Source of the DNA: Flammeovirgaceae bacterium UBA5008
GTDB taxonomy: Bacteria; Bacteroidota; Bacteroidia; Cytophagales; Cyclobacteriaceae
Assembly: GCA_002398365.1 (NCBI GenBank)
Contig: DGYK01000060.1
Coordinates: 281,401-345,400, forward strand
DNA: 64,000 nt
Reading direction: 5' to 3'
Position numbers and translations under genes: made by a program. The notes under the pieces were generated by a model. It had not been told where the DNA came from, did not search any database, and worked only from the letters and a program-made list of their open reading frames with translations. This document shows, piece after piece, positions 25,925 to 34,967 of the stretch; position 1 is the first letter of the stretch, and every line of letters starts with the position of its first letter.

Positions 25925-26353
25925 ATGAAGGAAGTCAGCAGGGCAAAATATTATGTAGTTAAATATTTTTTTCTGGGGTTTGCACTCTTGCAGGCTACCG
26001 TGGCAAGCGCGATGTTTTTTCAGTTTCAAGACACCCCTCGGAATAGAGCAATCATCACCATTGTATTTCTATTAAGCATTATCCTTCTTGCTATTCAGGT
26101 AATGGTTAGCGAAAAAATCAAACGCGTAGCGATCAGCAAGAAAAAAGTTACCATCTTATTTGGCTCCAAACGAAAGAGCTACAGTTGGTCGGAAGTGAAA
26201 GAGATAAAATTCTTTGCTTTACTTAATCTATATAGTTTAAAAATAAAGGGAAAGTCAGGTCGTATTTATTTTTTACCCAACTCCCCCCAAACGATTTTCG
26301 GAGCACCGGCTTCGATGCCCGAGTTTTTACATAAGAAAATTAGTAAGGCGTAA
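25925..26353 (+). CDS. Small membrane protein, unknown function
   Basis: A 142-residue protein with two hydrophobic helices (about 13-35 and 45-64) and a cytoplasmic C-terminal domain containing RVAISKKKVTILFGSKRKSYSWSEVKEIKFF and IYFLPNSP. This resembles the small PH-like/YcxB-type membrane proteins, but the match is by general pattern only. It begins 56 bases after the WD40-caspase stop and may share its transcript. It is convergent with kbl, 19 bases apart. Confidence 0.6.
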   Translation: MKEVSRAKYYVVKYFFLGFALLQATVASAMFFQFQDTPRNRAIITIVFLLSIILLAIQVMVSEKIKRVAISKKKVTILFGSKRKSYSWSEVKEIKFFALLNLYSLKIKGKSGRIYFLPNSPQTIFGAPASMPEFLHKKISKA

Positions 26354-26372
26354 TTCTCTGAAAACGGCAGTA

Positions 26373-27569
26373 TTACTTCACCACACCTAGCTCTTTCCCT
26401 ACTTCCGTAAATGCGCGGATGGCTTTATCCAAATGATGTCTTTCGTGGCCTGCAGAAATTTGAACGCGAATGCGGGCTTTTCCTTTTGCCACCACCGGAT
26501 AGAAAAATCCAATCACATAAATTCCTTTCTCCAACAATTTCTCTGCAAATTTTTGTGCTAATGGCGCTTCATACAACATAATCGGCACAATCGGGTGAAC
26601 TCCCGGTTTTATATCAAATCCGGCTTTCGTCATTTCTTCACGGAAATATTTTGTGTTCGATTCTAATTTATCCCGTAAGGCGGTAGTCTTCGACAACATA
26701 TTGAAAACTTCAATCGAAGCCCCGACAATAGAAGGAGCCAAGGTGTTTGAAAACAAATAAGGTCTTGAGCGCTGACGAAGCATCTCGATGATTTCTTTTT
26801 TGCCCGAAGTAAAACCACCCGATGCACCGCCCAATGCTTTTCCAAGCGTGCCGGTAATAATGTCAACACGGTCCAGCACACCACAATGTTCGGGCACACC
26901 GCGACCTGTCTTGCCAATAAATCCCATCGAATGACATTCGTCTGTCATCACCAACGCTTCGTATTGATCAGCCAAGTCACAAATCTTATCCATTTGGGCG
27001 ATGGTTCCGTCCATCGAAAAAGCGCCATCCGTTACAATGATAATTTGGTTGGCTCCGGCTTTTCGCGCGTCTTCCAACTGTGTTTTCAGATCAGCCATGT
27101 CATTGTGCTTATAGCGATAGCGCATCGCCTTGCAAAGACGTACCCCATCAATGATGGAAGCATGATTCAATTCATCGGAAATGATGGCATCTTTCTCACC
27201 AAACAAAGGCTCGAATACTCCACCGTTCGCATCAAATGCAGCGGCATATAATATGGTGTCTTCGGTGCCTAAAAATTCAGAAATCTTTTTTTCTAACTCT
27301 TTATGAATATCCTGTGTGCCGCAGATAAAGCGCACGGATGACATACCAAAACCATGCGTATCAATCGCCTTTTTAGCAGCTTCAATTACACGCGGATGCG
27401 ATGAAAGCCCCAGGTAGTTATTGGCGCAAAAGTTTACAACCTCTTTACCATCAGCCGTTTTGATGTCAGCCGCTTGTGGGGTGGTAATGATCCGTTCTTT
27501 TTTGAACAAACCGGCTTCCTGAATGGTAGCTAACTCTTTTTGCAATACAGGTTGAAGTCTTTTATACAT
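26373..27569 (-). CDS. kbl: Glycine C-acetyltransferase (2-amino-3-ketobutyrate CoA ligase)
   Basis: A 398-residue PLP enzyme, exactly the length of E. coli Kbl. It splits 2-amino-3-oxobutyrate with CoA into glycine and acetyl-CoA. Visible motifs are NFCANNYLGLSSHP, SSVRFICGTQDIHKELE, SDELNHASIIDG, TDGAFSMDG, DECHSMGFIGKTGRG and GTLGKALGG with the PLP-binding Lys244, the same number as in E. coli. The frame is open a further 58 codons upstream, but that extension is not family-like, overlaps the promoter region and the divergent gene, and is rejected in favour of the ATG at 27567-27569. It is divergent from tdh, which makes its substrate. Confidence 0.96.
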   Translation of the reverse strand: MYKRLQPVLQKELATIQEAGLFKKERIITTPQAADIKTADGKEVVNFCANNYLGLSSHPRVIEAAKKAIDTHGFGMSSVRFICGTQDIHKELEKKISEFLGTEDTILYAAAFDANGGVFEPLFGEKDAIISDELNHASIIDGVRLCKAMRYRYKHNDMADLKTQLEDARKAGANQIIIVTDGAFSMDGTIAQMDKICDLADQYEALVMTDECHSMGFIGKTGRGVPEHCGVLDRVDIITGTLGKALGGASGGFTSGKKEIIEMLRQRSRPYLFSNTLAPSIVGASIEVFNMLSKTTALRDKLESNTKYFREEMTKAGFDIKPGVHPIVPIMLYEAPLAQKFAEKLLEKGIYVIGFFYPVVAKGKARIRVQISAGHERHHLDKAIRAFTEVGKELGVVK

Positions 27570-27592
27570 GGCAGTCTTTTTTAATGAAGGCA

Positions 27593-27600
27593 CAAATCTA
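27593..27600 (-). promoter_or_regulatory. Candidate -7 element of kbl
   Basis: The minus strand reads TAGATTTG, an exact TAnnTTTG, 23 bases before the kbl start. No convincing TTTG box is at the ideal distance upstream. Confidence 0.45.
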
Positions 27601-27638
27601 CAAATCGAAAGCCGTAATTCGTACATCGTAAATTTCCC

Positions 27639-27646
27639 TAACTTCG
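27639..27646 (+). promoter_or_regulatory. Candidate -7 element of tdh
   Basis: TAACTTCG is one base from TAnnTTTG and lies 20 bases before the tdh start in the 97-base divergent gap shared with kbl. A single regulator bound in this gap could control both genes. Confidence 0.35.
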
Positions 27647-27666
27647 CCCCCGCATTCGATTTAAGT

Positions 27667-28626
27667 ATGAAGAAAACGAAGGTTTTATTAATAGGAGCGG
27701 GTGGACAGCTTGGCTCTGAACTTACACAGGGTTTGTGGCGCATTTACGGTCAGGAAAATGTCATCGCATCTGATATTAAAGATGCGCAGGGCATATTAAA
27801 AGAAGGGCCTTACGAGAAGTTTGATGTGATGCAGCGCGACAAACTATTTGAGTTGCTGAAGAAAAACGAAATCACGCAAGTATATCATTTGGCTGCCTTG
27901 CTATCCGCCACAGGCGAAAAAGATCCACGGTGGGCCTGGAAACTGAACATGGAGAGTTTGCTTTTTGTGTTGGAGGCAGCTCATGAATTGAAATTGCATA
28001 AAGTGTATTGGCCAAGTTCCATTGCTGCGTTTGGCCCAACTACTCCAAAGCAAAATACACCACAGGATACCATTATGGATCCCACCACAGTTTATGGTAT
28101 CACCAAATTAGCGGGCGAGTTGTGGTGCGAATATTATTTCCGCAGGTACGGTGTGGATGTGAGAAGCTTACGCTACCCGGGATTGATCGGTTACAAAACA
28201 CCACCCGGTGGAGGCACTACCGATTATGCGGTGGATATTTATTTCAAAGCGTTGAAAGAAAAAAAATATGAGTGTTTCTTAGCGCCCGATACGTATTTAC
28301 CCATGATGTACATGGACGATGCGGTGAAGGCCACCATCGATTTGATGGAAGCTCCGGCAGAAAAAGTGAAAGTGCGCACCAGCTATAATATTGGAGCGAT
28401 GAGCTTCTGCCCGGCACAGGTAGCATCTACGATTAAGAAGCACATTCCTGATTTTTCAATTACCTACAAACCCGATTTCCGGCAAGCAATTGCCGACTCT
28501 TGGCCCAAGTCGATTGATGATTCCACCGCCCGTCAGGATTGGGGCTGGAAACATCAGTTTGGATTAGAAGAAATGACAGCCGAGATCTTAACCAATCTTC
28601 GACAACATCCGGAATACTTGGTTTAG
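27667..28626 (+). CDS. L-threonine 3-dehydrogenase, SDR/epimerase-like type
   Basis: A 319-residue short-chain dehydrogenase of the extended (GalE-like) class. The NAD-binding Gly motif is GAGGQLGSEL at 10-19 and the catalytic pair is Tyr143 and Lys147 in TTVYGITKLAGE. Also visible are WPSSIAAFGP and RYPGLIGYKTPPGGGTTDYAVDIYF. This matches the SDR-type threonine dehydrogenases known from Cytophaga and Flavobacterium relatives, distinct from the zinc MDR-type Tdh. It oxidises threonine to 2-amino-3-oxobutyrate, the substrate of the divergent kbl product. The ATG at 27667 is preferred to an in-frame ATG at 27568 that would add 33 non-homologous residues and overlap kbl. An NAD-dependent epimerase is the alternative. 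Confidence 0.85.
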   Translation: MKKTKVLLIGAGGQLGSELTQGLWRIYGQENVIASDIKDAQGILKEGPYEKFDVMQRDKLFELLKKNEITQVYHLAALLSATGEKDPRWAWKLNMESLLFVLEAAHELKLHKVYWPSSIAAFGPTTPKQNTPQDTIMDPTTVYGITKLAGELWCEYYFRRYGVDVRSLRYPGLIGYKTPPGGGTTDYAVDIYFKALKEKKYECFLAPDTYLPMMYMDDAVKATIDLMEAPAEKVKVRTSYNIGAMSFCPAQVASTIKKHIPDFSITYKPDFRQAIADSWPKSIDDSTARQDWGWKHQFGLEEMTAEILTNLRQHPEYLV

Positions 28627-28631
28627 CAAAT

Positions 28632-30833
28632 TTAGTTTTGCACGATAAAGCGAACCGTCTTGGCGAAGCTGGACGTAGCAAAGCGTGCATAGTATAAACC
28701 ATTCGACAGCGGCTTTGTGAATATCAAAGTCGCGTCAGGTTGTGTGTCTGTCAACCTACCTACTTCAGAACCCAGATTATCTAAAATGATAAGATTATAA
28801 GGTTCGTCTATCGGAAAATTTATTTTGATGCTGATGGATTTTCCTTCGGTTGGATTGGGATACAGCGAAAACTGTTTTTCCTGGGTATAGTCAACTGAAA
28901 TTATTTTAAAATATTCCGTGTAACGATCCAGATCAACCGACTTCAAACGATAATAGTTTTTACCGATAATAGGGCTTTTATCCCTCAGTGTGTAGTTGTT
29001 AGCCTGATTGGTGGTGCCATGTCCTTTCACCGTTCCTATTTCTTGAAAAATCATTCCATCCAATGATTTTTCAATGCTAAAGAAATCGAAGTTTAATTCG
29101 GAAGAAGTAGTCCACTCTAAAAGAATGTCTGCATTGTCTTGCGTGGCTGTAAACTCGGTCAATGATACGGGCAGCGTATTGTTCTCATCAGAAAGTGTAA
29201 ACGTAGCATTGTTGAGCACAGTGGTAGAAACGCTAGCTGATTGGCGTGGAGGACCTGCTGATGACAACAGTTGTAGCGACCCTACCGGATTAAATCCTGA
29301 TCCAGTGTTGGAATAGGTTTGAAAGCGAAGAGTTGAATTGGATGCGTTATCAAAAGCGGCAAGCCAAGAAAACGAAATGTTTCTGCCCGCTGCCGGATCG
29401 GCCGTTGCAGTTACGTCCCAACTGGCAGCGATGCTGGTGTTACCATTAAACGTATTGACTCCGTTCGTTCCTGTTCTCCGAGTAATCGTTACACTCCCAA
29501 TATTATTCGCTCCGCTTGCAATACTCATTCCTAAATAATTCAGCGCACCTGTGCCAACAGAGGTACTTCCCATTTGCGCATAGCCGTTGATATAGCTAGA
29601 CGCAGATTCTGCCACACTCACGGCTGATGATGAGAATCTAATTTGACCCGTTGAGTTGGTATTTAAAACGCCAAGGGTAAATGTTGCAGTCGAGTTTACA
29701 GTAATGGTTTGGTTACCCAACGTAGCTCCGTTGGTTCGGTTCATCACTATTGTGGAGATGGTGGGAGAGCCGTTAAAGATCGAACTCGGCAACACTATCG
29801 TACTACCGGAAGTGTACCCCGTATCTCCAAATCGGAGCGTAGTACTTGAGTTGGCAGTTACCTGTCCACTGGTTCTCGCCAGCGGTGTAGAATTGGTGTG
29901 CAGAATTAACGTGGCACCATTAATTGTGAATGTGCCTACAACCAAATTCAACTGACCGCCAATGCTACCTTTTCCACCGGAAGGAAGAGTAAGATTGAGT
30001 GTGTTGCTGGTGGCGCCAATGGATAAAGTTGATCCATTGTCGATTTGAAGAGCATTGCCGGAGGTCTTTGAAAGAGTCAACGTATTGCCCGAAGCGGCCG
30101 GTGTGAATGAGTAAGCGGAACTTCCGGTCACTAAAATATTTCCAACCGTTTGAGAGGGTACGTTGGTAATGGATTTGTTGGCACCGCTGCTGGTAAAAGT
30201 TAGGTAGTCATTTGTGCCAGGTGTTGTCCTTGTGGGAGTCCAGTTTGAGGCAGTCTGCCAATTACTGCTGGCAGAACCATTCCAAGAATAGGTGGTTCCT
30301 GAAGTAACGTTACTAGTGCAAAAGGCATCACCTTGTGAACAAGTATTGAAATTCAGTGAGGGACAGCCACCTGAACAAGAGGCTCCGTTTCCTAAATCCA
30401 ATGTTCCACCCGATACAGTTCCTGTGCCGCTAAATACAGCATTATTTTTTCCTTTGAATGTTCCAGTCACGATCAATGTTCCGTTCACTACATAGTTTAC
30501 ATTGTTGTCGTTATCCGTAAAATTGCCGTTAATTACCACGGTAACGCCTGCTGGTATGGTAATAGTGGGGTTTGAACCGGAAGAACTAAAGCTTAGATTT
30601 CCAGTGAGGGTAAGTGATACGTTAATCGTTAAATTATCGCCATTACCAATCGTGGCGATGGAAAGGTTTTCAGTGAAAGTACCACCCGCAGCAGGTGAGG
30701 TACCGCCACCTGTGCAACTCCAACTTAGGGCCGACCAGTTTTGAGCACCTCCTGGATAGGTATTTGAGCAAGACTGGGCGTTTAAAGTATAGAAACTTAT
30801 ATGTAAGATTAGAGCCAAAAAAAGGTATTTCAT
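28632..30833 (-). CDS. Secreted T9SS cargo protein with beta-helix-like repeats
   Basis: A 733-residue exported protein, start set at the ATG at 30831-30833 because the signal peptide (MKYLFLALILHISFYTLNA, then Q) begins there; 15 more codons upstream are open but lie over the promoter. Residues about 20-580 are Ser/Thr/Asn/Gly-rich with repeated NLSFSSSGSNPTITIPAG-like strands, suggesting a right-handed beta-helix of the autotransporter-adhesin kind. Next comes a Bacteroidota FN3-like module (LEWTTSSELNFDFFSIEKS, KNYYRLKSVDLD). The last 75 residues, from YPNPTEGKS, form a type A T9SS sorting domain ending FIVQN. Likely a surface protein; ligand unknown. It is convergent with tdh, 5 bases apart. 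Confidence 0.86.
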   Translation of the reverse strand: MKYLFLALILHISFYTLNAQSCSNTYPGGAQNWSALSWSCTGGGTSPAAGGTFTENLSIATIGNGDNLTINVSLTLTGNLSFSSSGSNPTITIPAGVTVVINGNFTDNDNNVNYVVNGTLIVTGTFKGKNNAVFSGTGTVSGGTLDLGNGASCSGGCPSLNFNTCSQGDAFCTSNVTSGTTYSWNGSASSNWQTASNWTPTRTTPGTNDYLTFTSSGANKSITNVPSQTVGNILVTGSSAYSFTPAASGNTLTLSKTSGNALQIDNGSTLSIGATSNTLNLTLPSGGKGSIGGQLNLVVGTFTINGATLILHTNSTPLARTSGQVTANSSTTLRFGDTGYTSGSTIVLPSSIFNGSPTISTIVMNRTNGATLGNQTITVNSTATFTLGVLNTNSTGQIRFSSSAVSVAESASSYINGYAQMGSTSVGTGALNYLGMSIASGANNIGSVTITRRTGTNGVNTFNGNTSIAASWDVTATADPAAGRNISFSWLAAFDNASNSTLRFQTYSNTGSGFNPVGSLQLLSSAGPPRQSASVSTTVLNNATFTLSDENNTLPVSLTEFTATQDNADILLEWTTSSELNFDFFSIEKSLDGMIFQEIGTVKGHGTTNQANNYTLRDKSPIIGKNYYRLKSVDLDRYTEYFKIISVDYTQEKQFSLYPNPTEGKSISIKINFPIDEPYNLIILDNLGSEVGRLTDTQPDATLIFTKPLSNGLYYARFATSSFAKTVRFIVQN

Positions 30834-30875
30834 ATGTGGGGAGTTATCAGAATGCTTTAAATACAGAGTAAATTG

Positions 30876-30883
30876 CAAAGGTA
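30876..30883 (-). promoter_or_regulatory. Candidate -7 element of the 28632-30833 gene
   Basis: The minus strand reads TACCTTTG, an exact match to TAnnTTTG, 42 bases before the chosen start codon at 30833. Its position inside the longer open frame supports the shorter start. Confidence 0.5.
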
Positions 30884-30923
30884 ATGATACTTTGTTGCTT
30901 ATTTTTTGATGTAAGATTTATTC

Positions 30924-32363
30924 ATGTCTAAACTAAAAAAGCTAGCTGGGGAAACCGTTTTGTACGGATTTGGGAGCATTTTTCCCAGAATGCTTAATTT
31001 TTTACTCGTTCCATTGCACACCATTGATACGTTCTCTCGAGCTGAATATGGCGTATTAACTAAGCTAATGGCCTTTGTTGCCTTTATTAATGTGGTTTTC
31101 ATGTTTGGTATGGAGACTGCATTTTTCAGATTCTCTTCCAAATCTGATGCCAATCCTAAGTTGGTCTTTAATTTGGCTCAAACTTGTGTGTATTTGGTAA
31201 GTGTTCCGCTGTCGGTGCTTTTCATCGCCTTTTCACAACCCATTGCTACCTCCTTAGACATTGCGCAGCATCCGGAGTTTATTGTCTGGCTTACTTTAAT
31301 TATGCTGACCGATGCCGCTGTAGCCATTCCATTTGCCCAATTACGTCTACAGAAAAAAGCATTGCAATTCGCCTTATTCAAAATTGTGAATGTATTGGTG
31401 TTGGTGTGCCTCAACTACTATTTCTTAAAATTCAATTATGACCCATCGGTTAATGTTGGTTATGTTTTCTTAGCGAATCTGATTGCCAACGGATTGTTCA
31501 TTCTGTTTTTCTTGCCCACACTTTTAAACTGGAGACCAGCTTACGATAAAAATATCTCTCCTGCCATGCTGCAATATGCTTATCCAGTTATGTTGACGGG
31601 TGTGGCCGGTATGACCAATGAAATGTTCTCGAGGACCATGCTTGATCAATGGTTGCCCAAAAATTTCTATGGAAGTATTACGAATCAGGAAGCAGGCGGA
31701 ATTTTCGGGGCGTGTTACAAATTTGCGGTCTTGATGAACTTGGGTATTCAAGCATTTCGCTATGCTGCGGAACCGTTCTTTTTTTCTAACGCAGCAGACA
31801 AAAATTCACCGGCACTCTTTGCGAAAGTAAACCACTACTTTGTAGTAGCCGGTTGTATTGTATTACTGGGCATTAGCTTAAATCTGGAAATCCTTCAAAA
31901 CTTTATTGGCACTGATTTTCGGTCGGGCATGCATATTGTTCCCATTTTATTAATGGCCTATCTGTTACTGGGCATCTACTACAATTTCAGCGTGTGGTTT
32001 AAACTTACCGACAAAACCTATTTTGGTACACTGATTACTGTAGGGGGTGCCATCATTACGGTTTTAGGCAATTACTTTTTGATTCCAATAATGGGTTATA
32101 CTGGAAGTAGCTGGGCCGCATTGTTATGTTATGCTTTCATGGCTGTTTTGTGTTATTACTTTGGTCAAAAGTATTATCCGATTCCTTATCAGGTATTTCG
32201 CAAGTTGAGTTATCTGATTGTCACTTTTATTATAGCGATGCTAGTGAATGCATATCCAATCGCCAATCCTTGGCTTTCACACGGCTTCCATTTGTTGGTA
32301 TTATCAATCTATCTGGCAGGGGTATACTTCATTGAACGCCCCAGATGGAAGATGACTGAGTAA
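30924..32363 (+). CDS. Oligosaccharide flippase / polysaccharide exporter (MOP superfamily)
   Basis: A 479-residue integral membrane protein with about 12-14 hydrophobic helices across its whole length. The N-terminal KLAGETVLYGFGSIFPRMLNFLLVPLHT and the first-loop RAEYGVLTKLMAF are typical of Wzx/MurJ-like lipid-linked oligosaccharide flippases in Bacteroidota. It would move undecaprenyl-linked or LPS-related intermediates across the cytoplasmic membrane. It is divergent from the T9SS cargo gene and is followed after 70 bases by the TPR/DUF4292/EnvC-like run. Confidence 0.85.
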   Translation: MSKLKKLAGETVLYGFGSIFPRMLNFLLVPLHTIDTFSRAEYGVLTKLMAFVAFINVVFMFGMETAFFRFSSKSDANPKLVFNLAQTCVYLVSVPLSVLFIAFSQPIATSLDIAQHPEFIVWLTLIMLTDAAVAIPFAQLRLQKKALQFALFKIVNVLVLVCLNYYFLKFNYDPSVNVGYVFLANLIANGLFILFFLPTLLNWRPAYDKNISPAMLQYAYPVMLTGVAGMTNEMFSRTMLDQWLPKNFYGSITNQEAGGIFGACYKFAVLMNLGIQAFRYAAEPFFFSNAADKNSPALFAKVNHYFVVAGCIVLLGISLNLEILQNFIGTDFRSGMHIVPILLMAYLLLGIYYNFSVWFKLTDKTYFGTLITVGGAIITVLGNYFLIPIMGYTGSSWAALLCYAFMAVLCYYFGQKYYPIPYQVFRKLSYLIVTFIIAMLVNAYPIANPWLSHGFHLLVLSIYLAGVYFIERPRWKMTE

Positions 32364-32403
32364 GTACATTTTACCTTCTTGAATACCGGAAAAATCGATT
32401 AAT

Positions 32404-32428
32404 TTTACAGATTCAAATTATCTGTAAA
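32404..32428. repeat. 9-bp inverted repeat just before the TPR gene start
   Basis: TTTACAGAT at 32404-32412 and ATCTGTAAA at 32420-32428 are perfect complements across a 7-base loop, ending 5 bases before the GTG start. It could be an operator or an RNA hairpin that limits ribosome access. Confidence 0.5.
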
Positions 32429-32433
32429 TAAAG

Positions 32434-34191
32434 GTGCGCTCCATTTCTTTTATCCTAATACTCTTTTTCGTGCTGATCGCGGATTTTAGCGCACAGGCTC
32501 AACGCGATAAACGCAAAAAAGGAGGCGACCCCCCATCAAAAGCAGTGCTGGCCAGCGAAGCAGAGGCAGCTTTTACAGAAGGCGAAAAGTTTTTTATTCT
32601 GGAGGATTATTCGAAAGCGCTTCTTTATTTTTTGCGTGCTTACGAGATCAATTCACAAAGTGCTGCCATTGCTTATAAGATTGCAGAAGTATTAGTCAAG
32701 AGCAATAAAGATGAAGATTTGATCAGAGCTACCTCCTACATTGAACAGGCGTTGAAGCTCGAAAAAAAGAATAAGTACTATTACATTTTAGCATCTAACA
32801 TTTACAACAGTCAGGGTTTGTTTTCAAAATCCGCAGAGGTGCTCGAAACCATGATCAAAGAAGTGCCCCAAACGGAAGATTATCTCTATGAATTGGCCAG
32901 CATTTACCTGTTCGACAAAAAAGAATCAGAAGCTTTACGCGTATACAATCGGGCCGAAAACATCTTAGGAATCAATGAAATTTCATCCTTGCAAAAGCAA
33001 CGCATTTATTTAGATCAGGGAAAGCTGGATGAAGCCATCAAGGAAGGCGAAAAATTGATTGAGGCTTTTCCGGACGAAGAGCGATACGTATTGGCATTGG
33101 CCGAGACCCTTTCACAAAATAAGCAAACCACCAGGGCTATTATTTACATTGAAAAGTACTTGAAAGAAAATCCTACTTCTTCCGCAGGAAAGATGTTGCT
33201 GGGTGGACTTTACCGCGACAGTGGTAATGAAGAAAAATCAAGGAGCTTGGTTCGTGAACTTTTCAACGAAACAAAATCAACCTTGAGCAGCAAGTTGATC
33301 ATGCTGGGCACGTATAATGCCACGCTAGCGCAAGCTAGAGCAACCGGAAAGGCTGATTCTAATTTGGAGACGTTTGTTCTTGAACTCTATGGCAAACTAG
33401 AGCAAACCAACCCTTCGGATGCGAATGTTCAACTAGCAGGTGGCGATCTTTATATGTCGCTGGACAGACCGCGCGAAGCAAAAGAAAGATATTTGAAAGC
33501 CATTCGTTTGGGTACTACCACATATGAAGCTTGGCAGAACTTGCTCTATCTTGAAACACAAGAAAAGCAATATGACAGTGTGATTATGCATGCCGAAGAA
33601 GCACTGGAGGTTTTCCCCAATCAGTCCAACGTTTATTATTTTAACGGCTACGCTCACTTGCGCAAACGAGATTTCCGAAATGCTACGCAACTGTTAGAGC
33701 AAGCTAAGCGACTCTCTAAAAACGATGAGCAACAAGTAGCAGAAATCAATAGCATGTTGGGAGATGCCTATCAGGCAATGAAAGAATACGACAAATCAGC
33801 GAAAGCGTATGATGAGGCACTCGCATTCAATCCGATGAATGATATTGTTCTGAATAACTACAGTTACTATTTATCGTTGCGCAAAGCAGATCTGGAGAAA
33901 GCAGAACGTATGTCCTCGCTTTTGGTCAAAAATCATCCGGACAACATTTCGTACCTCGACACGCATGCGTGGGTTTTGTATAACCGCGAAAAATACAAAG
34001 AGGCTAAGAAGGTGATGGAAAAAGCTTTGTCGTTGGATAAACCGTCTGCCATCAACTATGAGCATTATGGCGACATCTTGTTTCAGTTGGGAGATGTAGA
34101 TGAGGCCGTTGAACAATGGCGCAAGGCAAAAGCCATGGGTAGCCTTAATCAGGAGATTGATAAGAAAATTGCAACTCGTAAAATACTTTAA
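32434..34191 (+). CDS. TPR-repeat protein, exported
   Basis: A 585-residue protein beginning at GTG (32434). The N-terminus (about residues 1-22, ending in AQA before Q) is a signal peptide, followed by a basic stretch (RDKRKKGG). About 12 or more TPR units fill the rest, for example AFTEGEKFFILEDYSKALLYF, YHLRK-type and AYQAMKEYDKSAKAYDEALAF. It is probably a periplasmic scaffold. The stop overlaps the DUF4292 start (TAATG), giving a conserved-looking TPR/DUF4292/EnvC operon. No catalytic residues are seen. Confidence 0.85.
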   Translation: MRSISFILILFFVLIADFSAQAQRDKRKKGGDPPSKAVLASEAEAAFTEGEKFFILEDYSKALLYFLRAYEINSQSAAIAYKIAEVLVKSNKDEDLIRATSYIEQALKLEKKNKYYYILASNIYNSQGLFSKSAEVLETMIKEVPQTEDYLYELASIYLFDKKESEALRVYNRAENILGINEISSLQKQRIYLDQGKLDEAIKEGEKLIEAFPDEERYVLALAETLSQNKQTTRAIIYIEKYLKENPTSSAGKMLLGGLYRDSGNEEKSRSLVRELFNETKSTLSSKLIMLGTYNATLAQARATGKADSNLETFVLELYGKLEQTNPSDANVQLAGGDLYMSLDRPREAKERYLKAIRLGTTTYEAWQNLLYLETQEKQYDSVIMHAEEALEVFPNQSNVYYFNGYAHLRKRDFRNATQLLEQAKRLSKNDEQQVAEINSMLGDAYQAMKEYDKSAKAYDEALAFNPMNDIVLNNYSYYLSLRKADLEKAERMSSLLVKNHPDNISYLDTHAWVLYNREKYKEAKKVMEKALSLDKPSAINYEHYGDILFQLGDVDEAVEQWRKAKAMGSLNQEIDKKIATRKIL

Positions 34192-34967
34192 TGAACAAAC
34201 ACTCCATTTCTCTTTTCTTTATAAAACGCCAAATAGGGATTGTTTTTTGTATGGCCATCGTAATAATGAGCTGCAGCAAAAAGGCAGTACCCACTTTACC
34301 ATTTCCACCTAAGTCCATCGATATTCAGGAAATTGATTTTGAATATTTTCATGGTAAGGCTCGCTTAAACTTCAAAGACAATACACGAGAACGTGAAGTG
34401 AAAGCCAATATCCGTATTCGGAAAGACAGCGTGATCTGGATGACCTTTTCAGTAATTGGTGTGCAAGGCGGAAAGGCATTAATTAATAAAGATTCGATCA
34501 CGATTGTTAGTACCGTCAACAAGGAATATTACGTTTATTCTTATGAAGAGCTTTCCAAGCGATTCAATTTCAAAATTGATTTTTATGTGATTCAAGCCGC
34601 TATGTTGGGTAACCTCATCATTCCTAAACAAACCATTGATGATATTCAGGAGGAAGAGAAATTCAATCGCATGTTACAGAGTCAGGGATCAGTGGGTATT
34701 AAAAATTATATCAACAAAGAAACCAAGAAATTGGAAATGGTTGAATTGAGTGAAGCTAGCACGGGCAATCAGTTAAAACTAGATTATTCCGATTTTCAAC
34801 CGGTTGGCGATAAGTTGTTTCCTTATAAAGGTGTGATTGATGTGTTGTACAAATCGCCAAAGGGGCTGATCAACAACACGATTGTATTTGAGTATAGCAA
34901 AGCCGAAGTGGGTGACCGCGAACTTCGTTTTCCATTTAACATTCCTAAGCGATATGATCGCAGGTAG
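34191..34967 (+). CDS. DUF4292 family lipoprotein
   Basis: A 258-residue protein. The N-terminal hydrophobic segment ends in a lipobox-like IMSCS (Cys near residue 28), so it is likely a lipoprotein of the inner or outer membrane. The domain has features of DUF4292: FEYFHGKARLNF, RIRKDSVIWMTFSVIGVQGGKALI and a closing FPFNIPKRYDR. The domain resembles LolA/LolB-like outer-membrane lipoprotein carriers in general outline, but this is tentative. It is coupled to the TPR gene upstream and overlapped by the EnvC-like gene downstream (14 bases). Confidence 0.85.
   Translation: MNKHSISLFFIKRQIGIVFCMAIVIMSCSKKAVPTLPFPPKSIDIQEIDFEYFHGKARLNFKDNTREREVKANIRIRKDSVIWMTFSVIGVQGGKALINKDSITIVSTVNKEYYVYSYEELSKRFNFKIDFYVIQAAMLGNLIIPKQTIDDIQEEEKFNRMLQSQGSVGIKNYINKETKKLEMVELSEASTGNQLKLDYSDFQPVGDKLFPYKGVIDVLYKSPKGLINNTIVFEYSKAEVGDRELRFPFNIPKRYDRR

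Noticed and set aside
27570..27743. 58-codon N-terminal extension of kbl
   Set aside because: The extension is not like the family, covers the divergent promoter region and overlaps tdh; the ATG at 27567-27569 gives exactly the E. coli Kbl length with Lys244.
34882..34953. 24-codon N-terminal extension of the EnvC-like gene
   Set aside because: It lies inside the DUF4292 gene in another frame; the signal peptide begins only at 34954.
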